Source of the DNA: Alphaproteobacteria bacterium
GTDB lineage: Bacteria; Pseudomonadota; Alphaproteobacteria; Micropepsales; Micropepsaceae
Length of the DNA: 64,000 nt
Reading direction: 5' to 3'
Assembly (NCBI GenBank): GCA_947474645.1
Contig: CANJJD010000002.1
Span: 1-64,000 of the forward strand
Below are positions 1 to 9,236 of this stretch, one piece after another. Made by a program: the position numbers and the translations under genes. The notes beneath the pieces were generated by a model. That model saw only the letters and a program-made list of their open reading frames with translations. It did not search any database and was not told the origin of the DNA. The number at the start of each line of letters is the position of its first letter. Position 1 is the stretch's first letter.

Positions 1-82
1 CACCCTTGCCCTGAGAGATCAAAACTTCAATCTGGCGTAGCAAAATCACTATCTGCTCCGCGCTAAAACACTTCTTCGGCAT
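1..82 (-). CDS. IS3-family transposase OrfA, N-terminal fragment (runs off window)
   Basis: Reading the minus strand from the ATG at 82 gives 27 codons beginning MPKKCFSAEQIV and continuing LLRQIEVLISQGKG to the window edge. This is the typical start of the small OrfA of IS3-family elements of the IS407-like group, the helix-turn-helix DNA-binding half of a frameshifted OrfAB transposase. Families of this kind usually begin with an M-x-[KR]-[KR]-x-[FH]-[ST]-x-E-[EQ]-I-[VI] pattern, which is matched here. The fragment is too short for the ORF track. Function beyond OrfA assignment cannot be judged. Confidence 0.8.
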   Translation of the reverse strand, partial: MPKKCFSAEQIVILLRQIEVLISQGKG

Positions 83-147
83 AACTAAGGTCCTTTCCAA
101 GTCAGTTTCTCTCAAACCGCTTGGTACAAAAAGACCCGGTCAGGTCA
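1..147 (-). mobile_element. End of an IS3-family insertion sequence (left part outside window)
   Basis: One end of an insertion sequence is visible; the rest lies before position 1. It carries the start of an OrfA-type transposase reading out of the window (next entry). The outer end reads TGACCGGGTCTTTTTGTACC on the minus strand (ending at 142), or begins five bases further out with TGACCTGACC (ending at 147). TG...CA ends are usual in IS3-family elements. The ABC ATPase frame at 145-348 stops exactly at this junction, which supports placing the boundary at 142-147. The partner inverted repeat and target duplication cannot be seen, so the exact end is inferred. Confidence 0.7.
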
Positions 148-348
148 GCGCGTGTCCAGCCCGTCAATCAACACCCGGCCGGCATAAGGCGTTTCCAGCG
201 CCGCCATGCAGCGCAGCAGCGTGGTCTTTCCCGCGCCGTTCGGCCCCACCAGCGCGGTGATGGCCTTGTCGGCGATGGTCAGGCTGACGCCGTGAAGCGC
301 CCTGTGGCCGGGATACTCAAACACCAGGCCCTGGATCTCGATCATCAC
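145..348 (-). pseudogene. ABC transporter ATP-binding protein, truncated by the IS element
   Basis: About 67 residues of an ABC ATPase are present, beginning at GTG 348 or ATG 345 (MMIEIQGLVFEY). The Walker A motif GPNGAGKTT lies near residue 35, followed by the usual region preceding the Q-loop (GRVLIDGLDTR). The frame then ends in a TGA that coincides with the IS end. The signature motif, Walker B and H-loop are missing, so no active ATPase can be made. The natural partner permease is not visible. The gene points away from ugd, so the 349-460 gap should hold promoters in both directions. Substrate cannot be assigned. Confidence 0.8.
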
Positions 349-460
349 GATGGTTGTAACCTATTGTCATGAAAGGGACAATTTGCCCGCGAGGATCGCA
401 AATCCCTTGTATTTGCGGCTGCTTCACGCCAGAAGGGAGCGCAATTCTTCGGAAGTTCCC

Positions 461-1759
461 ATGCGTATCGCCATGATCGGCACCGGCTATGTCGGCCTGG
501 TTTCGGGCGCCTGCCTGTCGGAGTTCGGCCATGACGTGGTCTGCATCGACAAGGATGCCGGCAAGGTCCAGACCTTGAAGGACGGCGGCATTCCCATCTT
601 CGAGCCGGGGCTTGAGGATGTGGTGGCGGTCAATGCCAAGGCCGGACGCCTGTCCTTCAGCACCGACCTGAAGTCGGCCGTGGCCGGGGCGCAAGCCGTG
701 TTCATCGCCGTGGGCACCCCCAGCCGCCGCGGCGACGGCCATGCCGACTTGTCTTACGTCTTCGCCGCCGCCGAGGAGATCGCCGAGGCGCTGACCGGCT
801 ATGCCGTGGTGGTGACCAAGTCCACCGTGCCGGTGGGTACCAGCCGCCAGGTGGAAGACATCATCCGCAAGAAGCGCCCCGACGCGCAGTTCGACATGGC
901 GTCCAATCCGGAATTCCTGCGCGAAGGTTCGGCGCTGGAGGATTTCCGCCGTCCCGACCGGGTGGTGGTGGGCTGCGATACCGAGCGCGCCCGCGAAGTG
1001 ATGCGCGAAGTCTATCGTCCCCTCTTCCTCAACGAGACGCCGATCCTGTTCACCAGCCGCGAGACCAGCGAGCTGATCAAGTACGCCGCCAACGCCTTCC
1101 TCGCCACCAAGATCACCTTCATCAACGAGATGGCGGACATCTGCGAGAAGGTCGGCGGCAATGTGCAGGATGTGGCGCGCGGCATCGGCCTGGATGGCCG
1201 CATCGGCAAGAAGTTTTTGAATGCGGGCCCCGGCTATGGCGGCTCGTGTTTCCCCAAGGACACGCTGGCGCTGGTGCAGACGGCGCAGGAACTGGGCGCC
1301 CCCACCCGCATCATCGAAGCGGTGGTCAAGGTCAATGACGAACGCAAGCTGGCCATGGCCAAGAAGGTCGAAGCGGCCTTTGGCGGCGTCAAGGGCAAGA
1401 CCATCGCGGTGCTGGGACTGACCTTCAAGCCCAACACCGACGACATGCGCGATGCCCCGTCACTGGTGATAGTGCCTTACCTGCAGAAGGCCGGCGCCAA
1501 CATCCGCGCCTTCGATCCGGAAGGCCACAAGGAAGCGCGCAAGCTGCTTAACATCGAACTGTGCAAGGACACTTATGACGCGCTGGACGGCGCCGACGGG
1601 GTGGTGATCCTGACCGAATGGAATGAATTCCGCGCCCTGGATTTCGCGCGGGTGAAGACGGCGCTGAAAACTCCGCTGATGGTGGACCTGCGCAACATCT
1701 ACCGGCCCGCCCAGATGGCCGAGCAGGGCTTCCGCTATATCAGCGTTGGAAGAACCTAA
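461..1759 (+). CDS. ugd: UDP-glucose 6-dehydrogenase
   Basis: 432 aa cytoplasmic enzyme that oxidises UDP-glucose twice with NAD+ to UDP-glucuronate. The ATG at 461 is chosen over the track start at 350 because the dinucleotide-binding motif GTGYVG begins at residue 7, where it belongs in this family (MRIAMIGTGYVGLVSG). Other family marks are NPEFLREG (catalytic Glu), the SELIKYAANAFLA segment with the conserved Lys and Asn, and GPGYGGSCFPKD carrying the catalytic cysteine. The C-terminal domain contains GLTFKPNTDDMRDAP. It would supply UDP-GlcA for the polymer and for the glucuronate 4-epimerase at 57906. Its 3' end overlaps a small minus-strand ORF by 4 bases. Confidence 0.97.
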   Translation: MRIAMIGTGYVGLVSGACLSEFGHDVVCIDKDAGKVQTLKDGGIPIFEPGLEDVVAVNAKAGRLSFSTDLKSAVAGAQAVFIAVGTPSRRGDGHADLSYVFAAAEEIAEALTGYAVVVTKSTVPVGTSRQVEDIIRKKRPDAQFDMASNPEFLREGSALEDFRRPDRVVVGCDTERAREVMREVYRPLFLNETPILFTSRETSELIKYAANAFLATKITFINEMADICEKVGGNVQDVARGIGLDGRIGKKFLNAGPGYGGSCFPKDTLALVQTAQELGAPTRIIEAVVKVNDERKLAMAKKVEAAFGGVKGKTIAVLGLTFKPNTDDMRDAPSLVIVPYLQKAGANIRAFDPEGHKEARKLLNIELCKDTYDALDGADGVVILTEWNEFRALDFARVKTALKTPLMVDLRNIYRPAQMAEQGFRYISVGRT

Positions 1760-1896
1760 GCGCGCAGCTTGGGCGGTGCCGCGACCAGGGTATAGACGCA
1801 AGCCGCCAGGCAGATCAGCAGCACAATCGCGCCGGCGCCGGCGGCAAATGCCACCCGGCCGGTCCCCAGTGCGATGGTTTTGGCGATATCGAGCAT
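1756..1896 (-). CDS. Small predicted membrane protein, 46 aa
   Basis: A 46-codon ORF too short for the track: MLDIAKTIAL, then an alanine/glycine-rich hydrophobic span that includes AGAIVLLICLAACVYTLVAA, ending PPKLRA. This fits a single transmembrane helix. The stop overlaps the ugd stop by four bases in convergent orientation. No good Shine-Dalgarno sequence is visible before the ATG. I do not recognise a family. It may be a real small membrane protein or a chance frame in GC-rich DNA; the clean hydrophobic core and short charged ends make me lean slightly towards real. Confidence 0.45.
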   Translation of the reverse strand: MLDIAKTIALGTGRVAFAAGAGAIVLLICLAACVYTLVAAPPKLRA

Positions 1897-1961
1897 GATG
1901 ACGGCGATCTAATCCCGTTTTGGCACAACCGCCAAACCGGAGCGCGCATTAAGCTTACCTG

Positions 1962-2627
1962 TTAAGCGGCGGCCAACAGGCGGGCGGCTTCCGGCCAGTC
2001 CCGCACCAGCCGTTCGGCGCCCGCATCGCGCAGGCGCTGGCCCAGCCCGTCGCAGGCATGCCCCCCGCCCAGGAAACCCCACACCGCCATGCCGGCGGCC
2101 CTCGCCCCGATCACGCCATTCACGCTGTCTTCCAGCACCAGGCAGTCGGCCGGTGCCACGCTCAAAGCGGCGGCGGCATGCAGGAACAGGTCGGGCGCCG
2201 GCTTGGCGTTGACCACATGGTCGGCACCGTAAACGTGCGGCGCGAAGTGGTCCCACAACCCGGTGCGCTTGAGCTTGCGTTCCAGCCCGCCCAGCGAGCC
2301 GGAACTGGCGATGGCCTTGGGCAGGGTCAGTCCCGCCACGGCATGCACCGCGCCAGGCACTTGGGTCAGCTCGGCCACCATCACGGCGCGCAGCCGCTCG
2401 GACTGGCGGATGGCTTCGGCAATGGGGCGGCCCAGGCGCCTCTGCGACTCTTCGTCGATGGCGGCGTGATAAGCGTCGGTGGAAAGGCCCATGAAGCGCA
2501 ACACATAATCGTCGCGATCGAAAGTGAGCCCCTGCTCGGCCAGCATCTCAAGCTCGACCTTCAGCGCGATGACTTCGCTGTCCACCAGCACGCCGTCGCA
2601 ATCGAAGATGATCGCCTTGAAGGTCAG
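1962..2627 (-). CDS. HAD-superfamily hydrolase (phosphatase/phosphoglucomutase-like)
   Basis: Phosphatase of the haloacid dehalogenase superfamily, subfamily I with a helical cap, about 221 aa. The nucleophile motif FDCDGVLVDS lies upstream of the track start (GTG 2591), so that start would delete the two catalytic aspartates. In frame there is no ATG, GTG or TTG before the motif; a CTG at 2627 (CTG ACC TTC AAG) is placed where homologues start (MTFKAIIFD), three bases from the stop of the preceding gene. Motif II (ASSGS), the motif III lysine (NAKPAPD) and motif IV (VLEDSVNG) are all present. The substrate is unknown; sugar phosphates are typical. It is probably cotranscribed behind the aminotransferase gene. 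Confidence 0.85.
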   Translation of the reverse strand: MTFKAIIFDCDGVLVDSEVIALKVELEMLAEQGLTFDRDDYVLRFMGLSTDAYHAAIDEESQRRLGRPIAEAIRQSERLRAVMVAELTQVPGAVHAVAGLTLPKAIASSGSLGGLERKLKRTGLWDHFAPHVYGADHVVNAKPAPDLFLHAAAALSVAPADCLVLEDSVNGVIGARAAGMAVWGFLGGGHACDGLGQRLRDAGAERLVRDWPEAARLLAAA

Positions 2628-2629
2628 AA

Positions 2630-3808
2630 CTAAGCCGCCTTGCGGGTCTTGAGGAACTCGCCCATGCGCTCCAGGGCGCGCAGGATATTCTCCGCCGAAT
2701 TGGCATAGGACAGGCGCAGATAGCCTTCGCCCAGGATGCCGAAGTCCGGGCCACCGATCAGCGCCACGCCGGTCTCGTCCAGCAGCGCATTGGCCAGCGG
2801 CTTGGCCTTCCAGCCGGTCTGCTTGACGTTGGGGAAAGCATAGAAAGCGCCCTTGGGAATGATGCAGCTGACGCCCGGCAGCTTATTGAGGCCTTCCACC
2901 ACAAGCTTGCGGCGCTTGTCGAACTCGCCAAGCATGTGGGTCACCGCATCCTGCGGCCCGGTCAGGGCGGCGATACCGGCATACTGGGTCGGCGCGTTGA
3001 CGCAGGAATGCAGGTTCACCGCCAGCTTGCGGGCATAGTCGTAGAGCTTGCCCGGCCAGATCGCATAGCCCAGCCGCCAGCCGGTCATGGCGTAGGTCTT
3101 GGACCAGCCATTGAGGATGATCAGCCGGTCGCGGATGGAGGGATAGTTGAGCAAGGTGACGTGCTTTTCGCCGTCATAAAGAAGCTGGTCATAGATCTCG
3201 TCCGACAGGATGGCGACGTTCGGCCACTTCTCCATGCCCTTCACGAATTTCTCGACTTCGGCCTTGGGGGTGACGCCGCCGGTGGGATTGGCGGGCGAGT
3301 TGATGATGATCAACCGCGTCTTGTCGGTGATCAGGCCCAGCGTCTCATCGGCGGAGAAAGCGAAACCGTTTTCCTCGCGGATCGGGATCGGCACCGGGGT
3401 GGCGCCGGTGTATTCGATCATCGAGCGATAGATGGGAAAGCCCGGATCGGGATACATGATCTCCACGCCCGGCTCGCCGAACATCAGGATGGACATGTAC
3501 ATGGTGGGCTTGCCGCCCGGCATGATCATCACTTCTTCCGGCGACACCGTCACGCCATAGCGCTTGGCCAGATCCGCCGACACCGCTTCGCGCAACGGCA
3601 GGATGCCGTTGGCGGGGGTGTAGCCGTGATGGCCGTCGCGCAGCGCCTTGGCGGCGGCCTCGACGATATGGTCGGGGGTACGAAAGTCCGGCTGGCCGAT
3701 GCCCAGGTTGATGATGTCGCGGCCGGCAGCGGCCAGCGCGGTGGCGCGGGCCAGCACGGCAAAGGCGTTTTCCTCGCCGATACGGTCGAAATTCGCGACG
3801 GTTTTCAT
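2630..3808 (-). CDS. Class I pyridoxal-phosphate aminotransferase
   Basis: 392 aa fold-type I aminotransferase of the aspartate/alanine type. The ATG at 3808 is preferred to the track start at 3943 because family members begin close to this MKTVANFDRIGEEN segment and the extra 45 residues look like non-coding sequence. Visible landmarks are GHHGYTPANGILPLREAV, NSPANPTGG, the SDEIYD segment and NGWSKTYAMTGWRLGY, which carries the PLP-binding lysine and a substrate-binding arginine region. Amino-acid specificity cannot be fixed from sequence. Nothing ties it directly to polysaccharide synthesis; it lies two bases upstream of the HAD gene. Confidence 0.9.
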   Translation of the reverse strand: MKTVANFDRIGEENAFAVLARATALAAAGRDIINLGIGQPDFRTPDHIVEAAAKALRDGHHGYTPANGILPLREAVSADLAKRYGVTVSPEEVMIMPGGKPTMYMSILMFGEPGVEIMYPDPGFPIYRSMIEYTGATPVPIPIREENGFAFSADETLGLITDKTRLIIINSPANPTGGVTPKAEVEKFVKGMEKWPNVAILSDEIYDQLLYDGEKHVTLLNYPSIRDRLIILNGWSKTYAMTGWRLGYAIWPGKLYDYARKLAVNLHSCVNAPTQYAGIAALTGPQDAVTHMLGEFDKRRKLVVEGLNKLPGVSCIIPKGAFYAFPNVKQTGWKAKPLANALLDETGVALIGGPDFGILGEGYLRLSYANSAENILRALERMGEFLKTRKAA

Positions 3809-3881
3809 GGGTATCCTGACAGGAGCGGCTTTTGGAGGGTTGCCATATAAAGCCTCGCGCCCCGGGATGCCAGTCTGGCCT

Positions 3882-4742
3882 TTAGCCTCGACCGAGCAGC
3901 CGCCGGGCCAGGTTTTTGGCCTTTTCCTTGAGCAGTGGACCATAGGCGATCCCCCTGCCCCGGGCGACCCGCGCCATCTGCGCCTTGATATGCCCCTGGA
4001 AGTGCAGCGAACGGAATCGCACCCACTGGCCGGTCTTCAGGCTGCGGCACCAGGGCTGGCCGTTCCGGAAGACGATGTGCTTCCTGCCCAGCCGGGTTTC
4101 GTATTCGTCCTTCACCAGGTTCTCGGCGCCGTTGATATTGATGTCGAACACCGCCCCGCCGATGGGCGCGGCGAAGTTCATCACATCGCTGCGATCCTTG
4201 GCCCACAGATGCAGCAGCGCCATGTCGCAGATGCCGCCGGGGGCGCCGGTTTCAAGGTGCCAGGCCCATTTGTCGGTGATGGCGGGCAGCAGGTTTTCAA
4301 ACGACGCCACCAGAAAGGCGCAGAAGTCATCCACCGCGGCGCGGGTCCAGTACGAGGTTTGCGGCCCATAGGAATAGCGGAAACCCGGCTGGGCCAGCGG
4401 CATATGCAGGCCGCAGAACACGCCCTTCAGATGCTCCGCCTGGAAGGCGTGCAGATCGTCGAACAGCAGCACATCGCTGTCGACATGGAAGAAGCTTTCG
4501 ATCCCCTCATCCTGCATCAGCCGCAGCATCACAAAGAAACGCTGGAAGCAGCGCAGCTCGAAGATGTGCGAATGGGTGGACATGTGGCGGTAGGCCGCCT
4601 CGAAGCGCGGCCAGCCGTCCGACATGTGGTCGAACTCCAGATGGGCGACCGTGTTACCGGCCGCCCGCGCCCGCGCCAGGGCGGTCTTGAGATAATCCTG
4701 GTCGCCGGCGTGAATGATCACGACATTGGGCTGGGCCGTCAC
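3882..4742 (-). CDS. Putative glycosyltransferase with DXD motif
   Basis: 286 aa, GTG start at 4742 (an upstream ATG is out of frame). The N-terminus VVIIHAGDQDYLKTAL and the FFHVDSDVLLFDDL segment near residue 90 suggest a GT-A fold nucleotide-sugar transferase with the metal-binding DXD. LETGAPGGICDMALLHLW and a basic C-terminus (KEKAKNLARRLLG) follow. I cannot place it in a numbered GT family with certainty. It sits 35 bases downstream of cysNC on the same strand and is likely cotranscribed. Donor and acceptor are unknown. Confidence 0.7.
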   Translation of the reverse strand: MTAQPNVVIIHAGDQDYLKTALARARAAGNTVAHLEFDHMSDGWPRFEAAYRHMSTHSHIFELRCFQRFFVMLRLMQDEGIESFFHVDSDVLLFDDLHAFQAEHLKGVFCGLHMPLAQPGFRYSYGPQTSYWTRAAVDDFCAFLVASFENLLPAITDKWAWHLETGAPGGICDMALLHLWAKDRSDVMNFAAPIGGAVFDININGAENLVKDEYETRLGRKHIVFRNGQPWCRSLKTGQWVRFRSLHFQGHIKAQMARVARGRGIAYGPLLKEKAKNLARRLLGRG

Positions 4743-4777
4743 GGTACCGTCCGCGGTTGGGAAAGCGCCATGCGAGC

Positions 4778-6664
4778 CTAACCCAGATAGCCCTTGTCGC
4801 GCAGGTATTTCACGATCCCCTGGGCCTGGTCCTCGGGCGAGGATTCCACCGTCTTGAGAGTGATGTCGGCACGCTCCGGTGCTTCATAGGGACTGTCGAT
4901 GCCGGTGAAGTTCTTGATCTTGCCGGCCTTGGCCTTTTCATAAAGCCCCTTGGGATCGCGGCGCATGCAGATCTCGATCGGCGTATCCACGAACACTTCC
5001 AGGAATTCGCCCTCGCCCACCAGCTCGCGCGCCATGCGGCGTTCGGAGCGGAAGGGCGAGATGAATGCGGTGAGCACGATCAGGCCGGCATCCACGAACA
5101 GCCTGGCGGCCTCACCCACGCGACGAATATTTTCCACCCGGTCGGCATCGGTGAAGCCCAGGTCGCGGTTCAAACCGTGGCGGACATTGTCGCCGTCCAG
5201 CAAATAGGTGTGCTTGCCTTCCGCGGCCAGCGCCTTTTCCACCAGGTTGGCGATGGTGGATTTGCCCGAACCCGACAGGCCGGTAAACCACAGCACCACC
5301 GGCCGCTGGCCCTTGAGCGCGGCGCGGGCGTCCTTGTTCACGTCCAGCGCCTGCCAATGCACATTGGTGGCGCGCATCAGCGAAAAGTCGATCATCCCGG
5401 CGCCCACCGTGGCGTTGGTGAAGCGGTCGATCAGAATGAAACCGCCGGTATCGCGATTGTCACGATAGGCATCAAATGCCAAAGGCTGGGCCAGCGAGAA
5501 ATTGGCATAGCCGACTTCGTTCAGCGCCAGGGTTTTGGCGGCATGGCTGTCCAATGTGTTGACGTCGATCTTGTGCTTGAGCGCGGACACCTGGGCCGGG
5601 ACCGTGGCGGTGCCGAGCTTGAGCAGATACTGGCGGCCGGGCAGCAATTCCTCGTCCGCCATCCACAAAAGATGCGCCGCGAACTGGTCGGACACGGTGG
5701 GGCGGGCGCCCGGATCGCTCAACACATCGCCGCGGGAGATATCCACTTCATCGGCCAAAGTCAGGGTGACAGCGTCGCCGGCCACCGCTTCCTCAAGGTC
5801 GCCGTCCATGGTGACGATGCGGGTGACCTTGGAGGTGCGGCCCGACTTGGCCACCGCAACGGCGGCGCCCGGCTTGATGCGGCCGCCGGCGATGGTGCCG
5901 GAGAAGCCGCGAAAATCCAGGTCGGGGCGGTTGACCCATTGCACCGGCAGGCGGAACGCCGTGTCGGCCAGCGCGGTGTCCACATCCACCACTTCCAGAT
6001 GCGACAGCAATGCGGGGCCGGTGTACCAGGGCGTTACCTTGGATTTCTCGATCACGTTGACGCCGAAACGGGCGGAGATCGGGATCGCGACCTGGCTGGC
6101 GAAATTCAGCCGCGCCGAGAATTGGTGGAAGTCCGACACGATCGCATCGAACACCTCCTGGCTGTAATCCATCAGGTCGATCTTGTTTACCGCCAGCACG
6201 ATATGACGAATGCCCAGCAAGGACGCGATATAGGCATGGCGGCGGGTCTGGGTCAGCACGCCCTTGCGCGCATCGATCAGGATGACGGCGAGATCGGAGT
6301 TGGAAGCGCCGGTCGCCATGTTGCGGGTATATTGTTCATGGCCGGGCGTGTCGGCGACGATGAACTTGCGCTTGTCGGTGGCGAAGAAGCGATAGGCGAC
6401 GTCAATGGTGATGCCCTGCTCCCGCTCGGCTTCCAGCCCGTCCACCAGAAGGGCGAAATCGATATTGTCGCCGTCGGTGCCAAACTTCTTGGAGTCTTTC
6501 TCCAGGGAGGCCAGCGTATCTTCGAACAGCAGCTTGGTGTCGTACAGCAGGCGCCCGATCAGGGTGGACTTGCCGTCATCCACGCTGCCGCAGGTGAGAA
6601 AGCGCAGCAGGCTCTTCTTTTCCTGGGCGGCGAGAAATTTCTGAAGATCGGTCGGGGCGTTCAC
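4778..6664 (-). CDS. cysNC: Bifunctional sulfate adenylyltransferase subunit 1 / adenylylsulfate kinase
   Basis: 628 aa fusion. The N-terminal GTPase domain is CysN, the regulatory subunit of ATP sulfurylase: [15 protein letters not shown] (P-loop), [12 protein letters not shown] (G3) and NKIDLMDY (G4). The C-terminal ~180 residues are APS kinase, with its own P-loop [10 protein letters not shown] near residue 460 and the [15 protein letters not shown] segment. Together with CysD it converts sulfate and ATP to APS and then PAPS. The GTG start shares one base with the cysD stop (TAGTG), so translation is coupled. The fusion is common in proteobacteria. No sulfotransferase gene was recognised in this window. 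Confidence 0.96.
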   Translation of the reverse strand: MNAPTDLQKFLAAQEKKSLLRFLTCGSVDDGKSTLIGRLLYDTKLLFEDTLASLEKDSKKFGTDGDNIDFALLVDGLEAEREQGITIDVAYRFFATDKRKFIVADTPGHEQYTRNMATGASNSDLAVILIDARKGVLTQTRRHAYIASLLGIRHIVLAVNKIDLMDYSQEVFDAIVSDFHQFSARLNFASQVAIPISARFGVNVIEKSKVTPWYTGPALLSHLEVVDVDTALADTAFRLPVQWVNRPDLDFRGFSGTIAGGRIKPGAAVAVAKSGRTSKVTRIVTMDGDLEEAVAGDAVTLTLADEVDISRGDVLSDPGARPTVSDQFAAHLLWMADEELLPGRQYLLKLGTATVPAQVSALKHKIDVNTLDSHAAKTLALNEVGYANFSLAQPLAFDAYRDNRDTGGFILIDRFTNATVGAGMIDFSLMRATNVHWQALDVNKDARAALKGQRPVVLWFTGLSGSGKSTIANLVEKALAAEGKHTYLLDGDNVRHGLNRDLGFTDADRVENIRRVGEAARLFVDAGLIVLTAFISPFRSERRMARELVGEGEFLEVFVDTPIEICMRRDPKGLYEKAKAGKIKNFTGIDSPYEAPERADITLKTVESSPEDQAQGIVKYLRDKGYLG

Positions 6665-7617
6665 TAGAAGTACCCCTCCTTCTTCTTCTTTTCCATCGAG
6701 GCTTTTTCGTCGGTGTCGATCAGGCGGCCCTGGCGTTCACTGGTGCGGGCGGTGAACATCTCGGTGACGATGCCTTCCAGCGTGTCGGCGTCGCTTTCGA
6801 TGGCGCCGGTGAGTGGATAGCAGCCCAGGGTGCGGAAGCGGACCAGCTTCTCTTCCACCTTTTCGCCGGGCAGCAGCTTCATGCGCTCGTCATCCTTCAT
6901 GATCAGGGTGCCGGCGCGTTCCACCACCGGGCGCTTCTTGGCGAAATACAGCGGCACGATCGGGATGTCCTCGGCCATGATGTATTGCCAGATGTCCAGC
7001 TCGGTCCAGTTGGACAGCGGGAAGACGCGGATGCTTTCGCCCTTGTTGATGCGGGTGTTGTAAACGCGCCAAAGTTCGGGCCGCTGGTTCTTGGGATCCC
7101 AGCCGTGATGACGGTCGCGGAAGGAGAAGATGCGCTCCTTGGCGCGGGACTTCTCTTCGTCGCGGCGCGCCCCGCCGAATGCGGCGTCGAAGCCGTATTT
7201 GTCCAGCGCCTGCTTCAGCGCCTCGGTCTTCATGACTTGCGTGTGCAGGGACGAGCCGGAATCGAACGGGTTGATGCCACGCGTCACCCCGTCCTGGTTG
7301 ATGTATTCGATGAAATCCAGGCCCAGCCTTTTGACGGTCTCGTCGCGAAACTTGATCATCTCCTGGAATTTCCAGGTGGTGTTGACGTGCATCAGGGGAA
7401 ACGGCGGCTTGGAAGGATAGAAGGCCTTCATCGCCAAGTGCAGCATGACGGCGGAATCCTTGCCCACCGAATAGAGCATCACCGGGTTGGCGAACTCGGC
7501 CGCCACCTCGCGCATGATGTGGATGCTCTCGGCCTCCAGGCGCCGCAGATGCGATATAACAGTCTTTGAGGTGGACAATTCTGTGTATCCCAAATCTGGA
7601 CTGTGAAATAAGCGCAT
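6664..7617 (-). CDS. cysD: Sulfate adenylyltransferase subunit 2
   Basis: 317 aa catalytic subunit of ATP sulfurylase, of the PAPS-reductase/ATP pyrophosphatase-like fold. The PP-loop is seen as [15 protein letters not shown] near residue 50; [15 protein letters not shown] and the C-terminal [21 protein letters not shown] are typical of CysD. The ATG at 7617 adds about 15 residues before the usual [17 protein letters not shown] start, so an internal TTG may be the real start. First gene of the cysD-cysNC unit and divergent from the MBOAT gene, with 79 bases between them for both promoters. Confidence 0.96.
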   Translation of the reverse strand: MRLFHSPDLGYTELSTSKTVISHLRRLEAESIHIMREVAAEFANPVMLYSVGKDSAVMLHLAMKAFYPSKPPFPLMHVNTTWKFQEMIKFRDETVKRLGLDFIEYINQDGVTRGINPFDSGSSLHTQVMKTEALKQALDKYGFDAAFGGARRDEEKSRAKERIFSFRDRHHGWDPKNQRPELWRVYNTRINKGESIRVFPLSNWTELDIWQYIMAEDIPIVPLYFAKKRPVVERAGTLIMKDDERMKLLPGEKVEEKLVRFRTLGCYPLTGAIESDADTLEGIVTEMFTARTSERQGRLIDTDEKASMEKKKKEGYF

Positions 7618-7696
7618 TGCCCTACCAATGCAAGGCCGATCTGGTGTCTAAGAAAGGCGAAGAATCCCTCGAAGGCGGGCCGGGGACGCCAGTCTA

Positions 7697-9235
7697 ATGC
7701 TCTTCAATTCCAGCATTTTCATCCTGGCCTTCCTGCCGGTAACCCTGGCGCTGTTTTTCGCGGTCGGGCGGGTCAGCCCCAATGCGGCGGCCACCCTGCT
7801 GGGGCTGGCCTCGCTGGTCTTCTACGGGGCCTGGAGCGTCCAGTATGTCCCGCTGCTGCTGGCATCCATCGGCGTCAACTTCGCGCTGTCACAGGTCCTG
7901 GGCGACACCGCCCGCCGGCCCGGCACGCGGCGCGCGGTCTTCATCCTGGCGATCTGCGCCAACCTCGCCCTGCTCGGCTATTTCAAATATGCCAACTTCT
8001 TCCTGAACAGTTGGGCCGATGCGACGGGTTCGAACCTTGCGCTGTGGAGCATCGTGCTGCCGCTGGGCATTTCCTTCTACACCTTCACCCAGATCGCCTT
8101 TCTCGCCGACACCTGGAAGAACCAGGTGCGGGAACGGAATTTCGCGCACTATCTGCTCTTCGTCACGTATTTCCCGCACCTGATCGCCGGCCCCATCCTG
8201 CATCACGCCGAGATGATGCCGCAGTTCCGCAACAAGGCGATCTACCGGCCCAATTGGGAAAACATCGCCATCGGCGTCAGCGTCTTCATCATGGGCCTCG
8301 CCAAGAAGACGCTGATAGCGGACGGCATCGCGCCGGTGGGGCGCGCGGTATTTACCTCCGCCGATTACGGCCAGCAGATTGAATTCTTCCGCGCCTGGGG
8401 CGGGGCGCTGGCCTATGCCATGCAGATCTATTTCGATTTCTCCGGCTATTGCGACATGGCGATCGGCATTTCCATCCTGTTCGGCGTGCGCCTGCCGCTG
8501 AACTTCAACTCGCCCTACAAGGCCACCAGCATCGTGGATTTCTGGCGGCGCTGGCACATGACCCTGTCGCGCTTCCTGCGCGATTATCTCTATGTCCCGC
8601 TGGGCGGCAGCCGCCGCTCGCGGCCGCGCCGCTATGTCAACCTGATGATCACCATGCTGCTGGGCGGGTTGTGGCATGGCGCGGCCTGGACCTATGTCGC
8701 CTGGGGCGGGCTGCACGGCTTTTATCTGGTGGTCAATCACGCCTGGGAATATCTGCGCAAGAAGATCGCGCCCAACGCCCGCCCCGCCGGGCGCTTCGTC
8801 CGCGCCTTGTCGGTCCTGCTCACATTTGCCGCGGTGACGGTGGCCTGGGTGTTGTTCCGCGCCAACAGCTTCGCTTCCGCCATGCGCATCATCTCCGGCA
8901 TGGCGGGCCTGAACGGCATCGACCTGCCCGCCAAGGCGGCATCGTTGAAGACGCTGGCGGCGAACATCGGCATGGCGCCGGTTTCGCAGACGCCCTACAT
9001 CTCCAACACTGCCATCCTGGGACTGCTGTTGCTACTGACGATGTGCTGGCTGGCGCCCAATGCCTATCAGATCATGGGCGCGAAGAATCCCGCCCTGAAC
9101 GCGGTCGAGCCCGGCGCGCGATGGACCTGGCGTCCCTCCCTGGGCTGGGCGGTGGGTTTGGGCGTGCTGGGCGCGGTGGCCTTTACCGGGATCCTGACGG
9201 GACCGCCCTCCGAATTTCTTTACTTCCAGTTCTGA
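7697..9235 (+). CDS. MBOAT family O-acyltransferase (AlgI-like), copy 1
   Basis: 512 aa multi-pass inner-membrane protein of the membrane-bound O-acyltransferase family, which passes acyl groups across the membrane onto exported polysaccharide. Family landmarks: LGYFKYANFF, SFYTFTQIAFLAD, PHLIAGPILHHAEMMPQF, YFDFSGYCDMAIG, FLRDYLYVPLGGSR and GGLWHGAAWTYVAWGGLHG, which contains the invariant catalytic histidine. It ends in FLYFQF, as do the other two copies (31933, 35280) with at most one change. The next gene follows after one base and encodes the SGNH-like partner, so the two probably act together as AlgI acts with AlgJ/AlgX. Confidence 0.94.
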   Translation: MLFNSSIFILAFLPVTLALFFAVGRVSPNAAATLLGLASLVFYGAWSVQYVPLLLASIGVNFALSQVLGDTARRPGTRRAVFILAICANLALLGYFKYANFFLNSWADATGSNLALWSIVLPLGISFYTFTQIAFLADTWKNQVRERNFAHYLLFVTYFPHLIAGPILHHAEMMPQFRNKAIYRPNWENIAIGVSVFIMGLAKKTLIADGIAPVGRAVFTSADYGQQIEFFRAWGGALAYAMQIYFDFSGYCDMAIGISILFGVRLPLNFNSPYKATSIVDFWRRWHMTLSRFLRDYLYVPLGGSRRSRPRRYVNLMITMLLGGLWHGAAWTYVAWGGLHGFYLVVNHAWEYLRKKIAPNARPAGRFVRALSVLLTFAAVTVAWVLFRANSFASAMRIISGMAGLNGIDLPAKAASLKTLAANIGMAPVSQTPYISNTAILGLLLLLTMCWLAPNAYQIMGAKNPALNAVEPGARWTWRPSLGWAVGLGVLGAVAFTGILTGPPSEFLYFQF

Positions 9236-9236
9236 C

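Noticed and set aside
4757-6667. 636-aa plus-strand ORF opposite cysNC
   Set aside because: It is the antisense shadow of a clear CysNC fusion in GC-rich DNA; His/Gly/Ala-rich with no recognisable motif.
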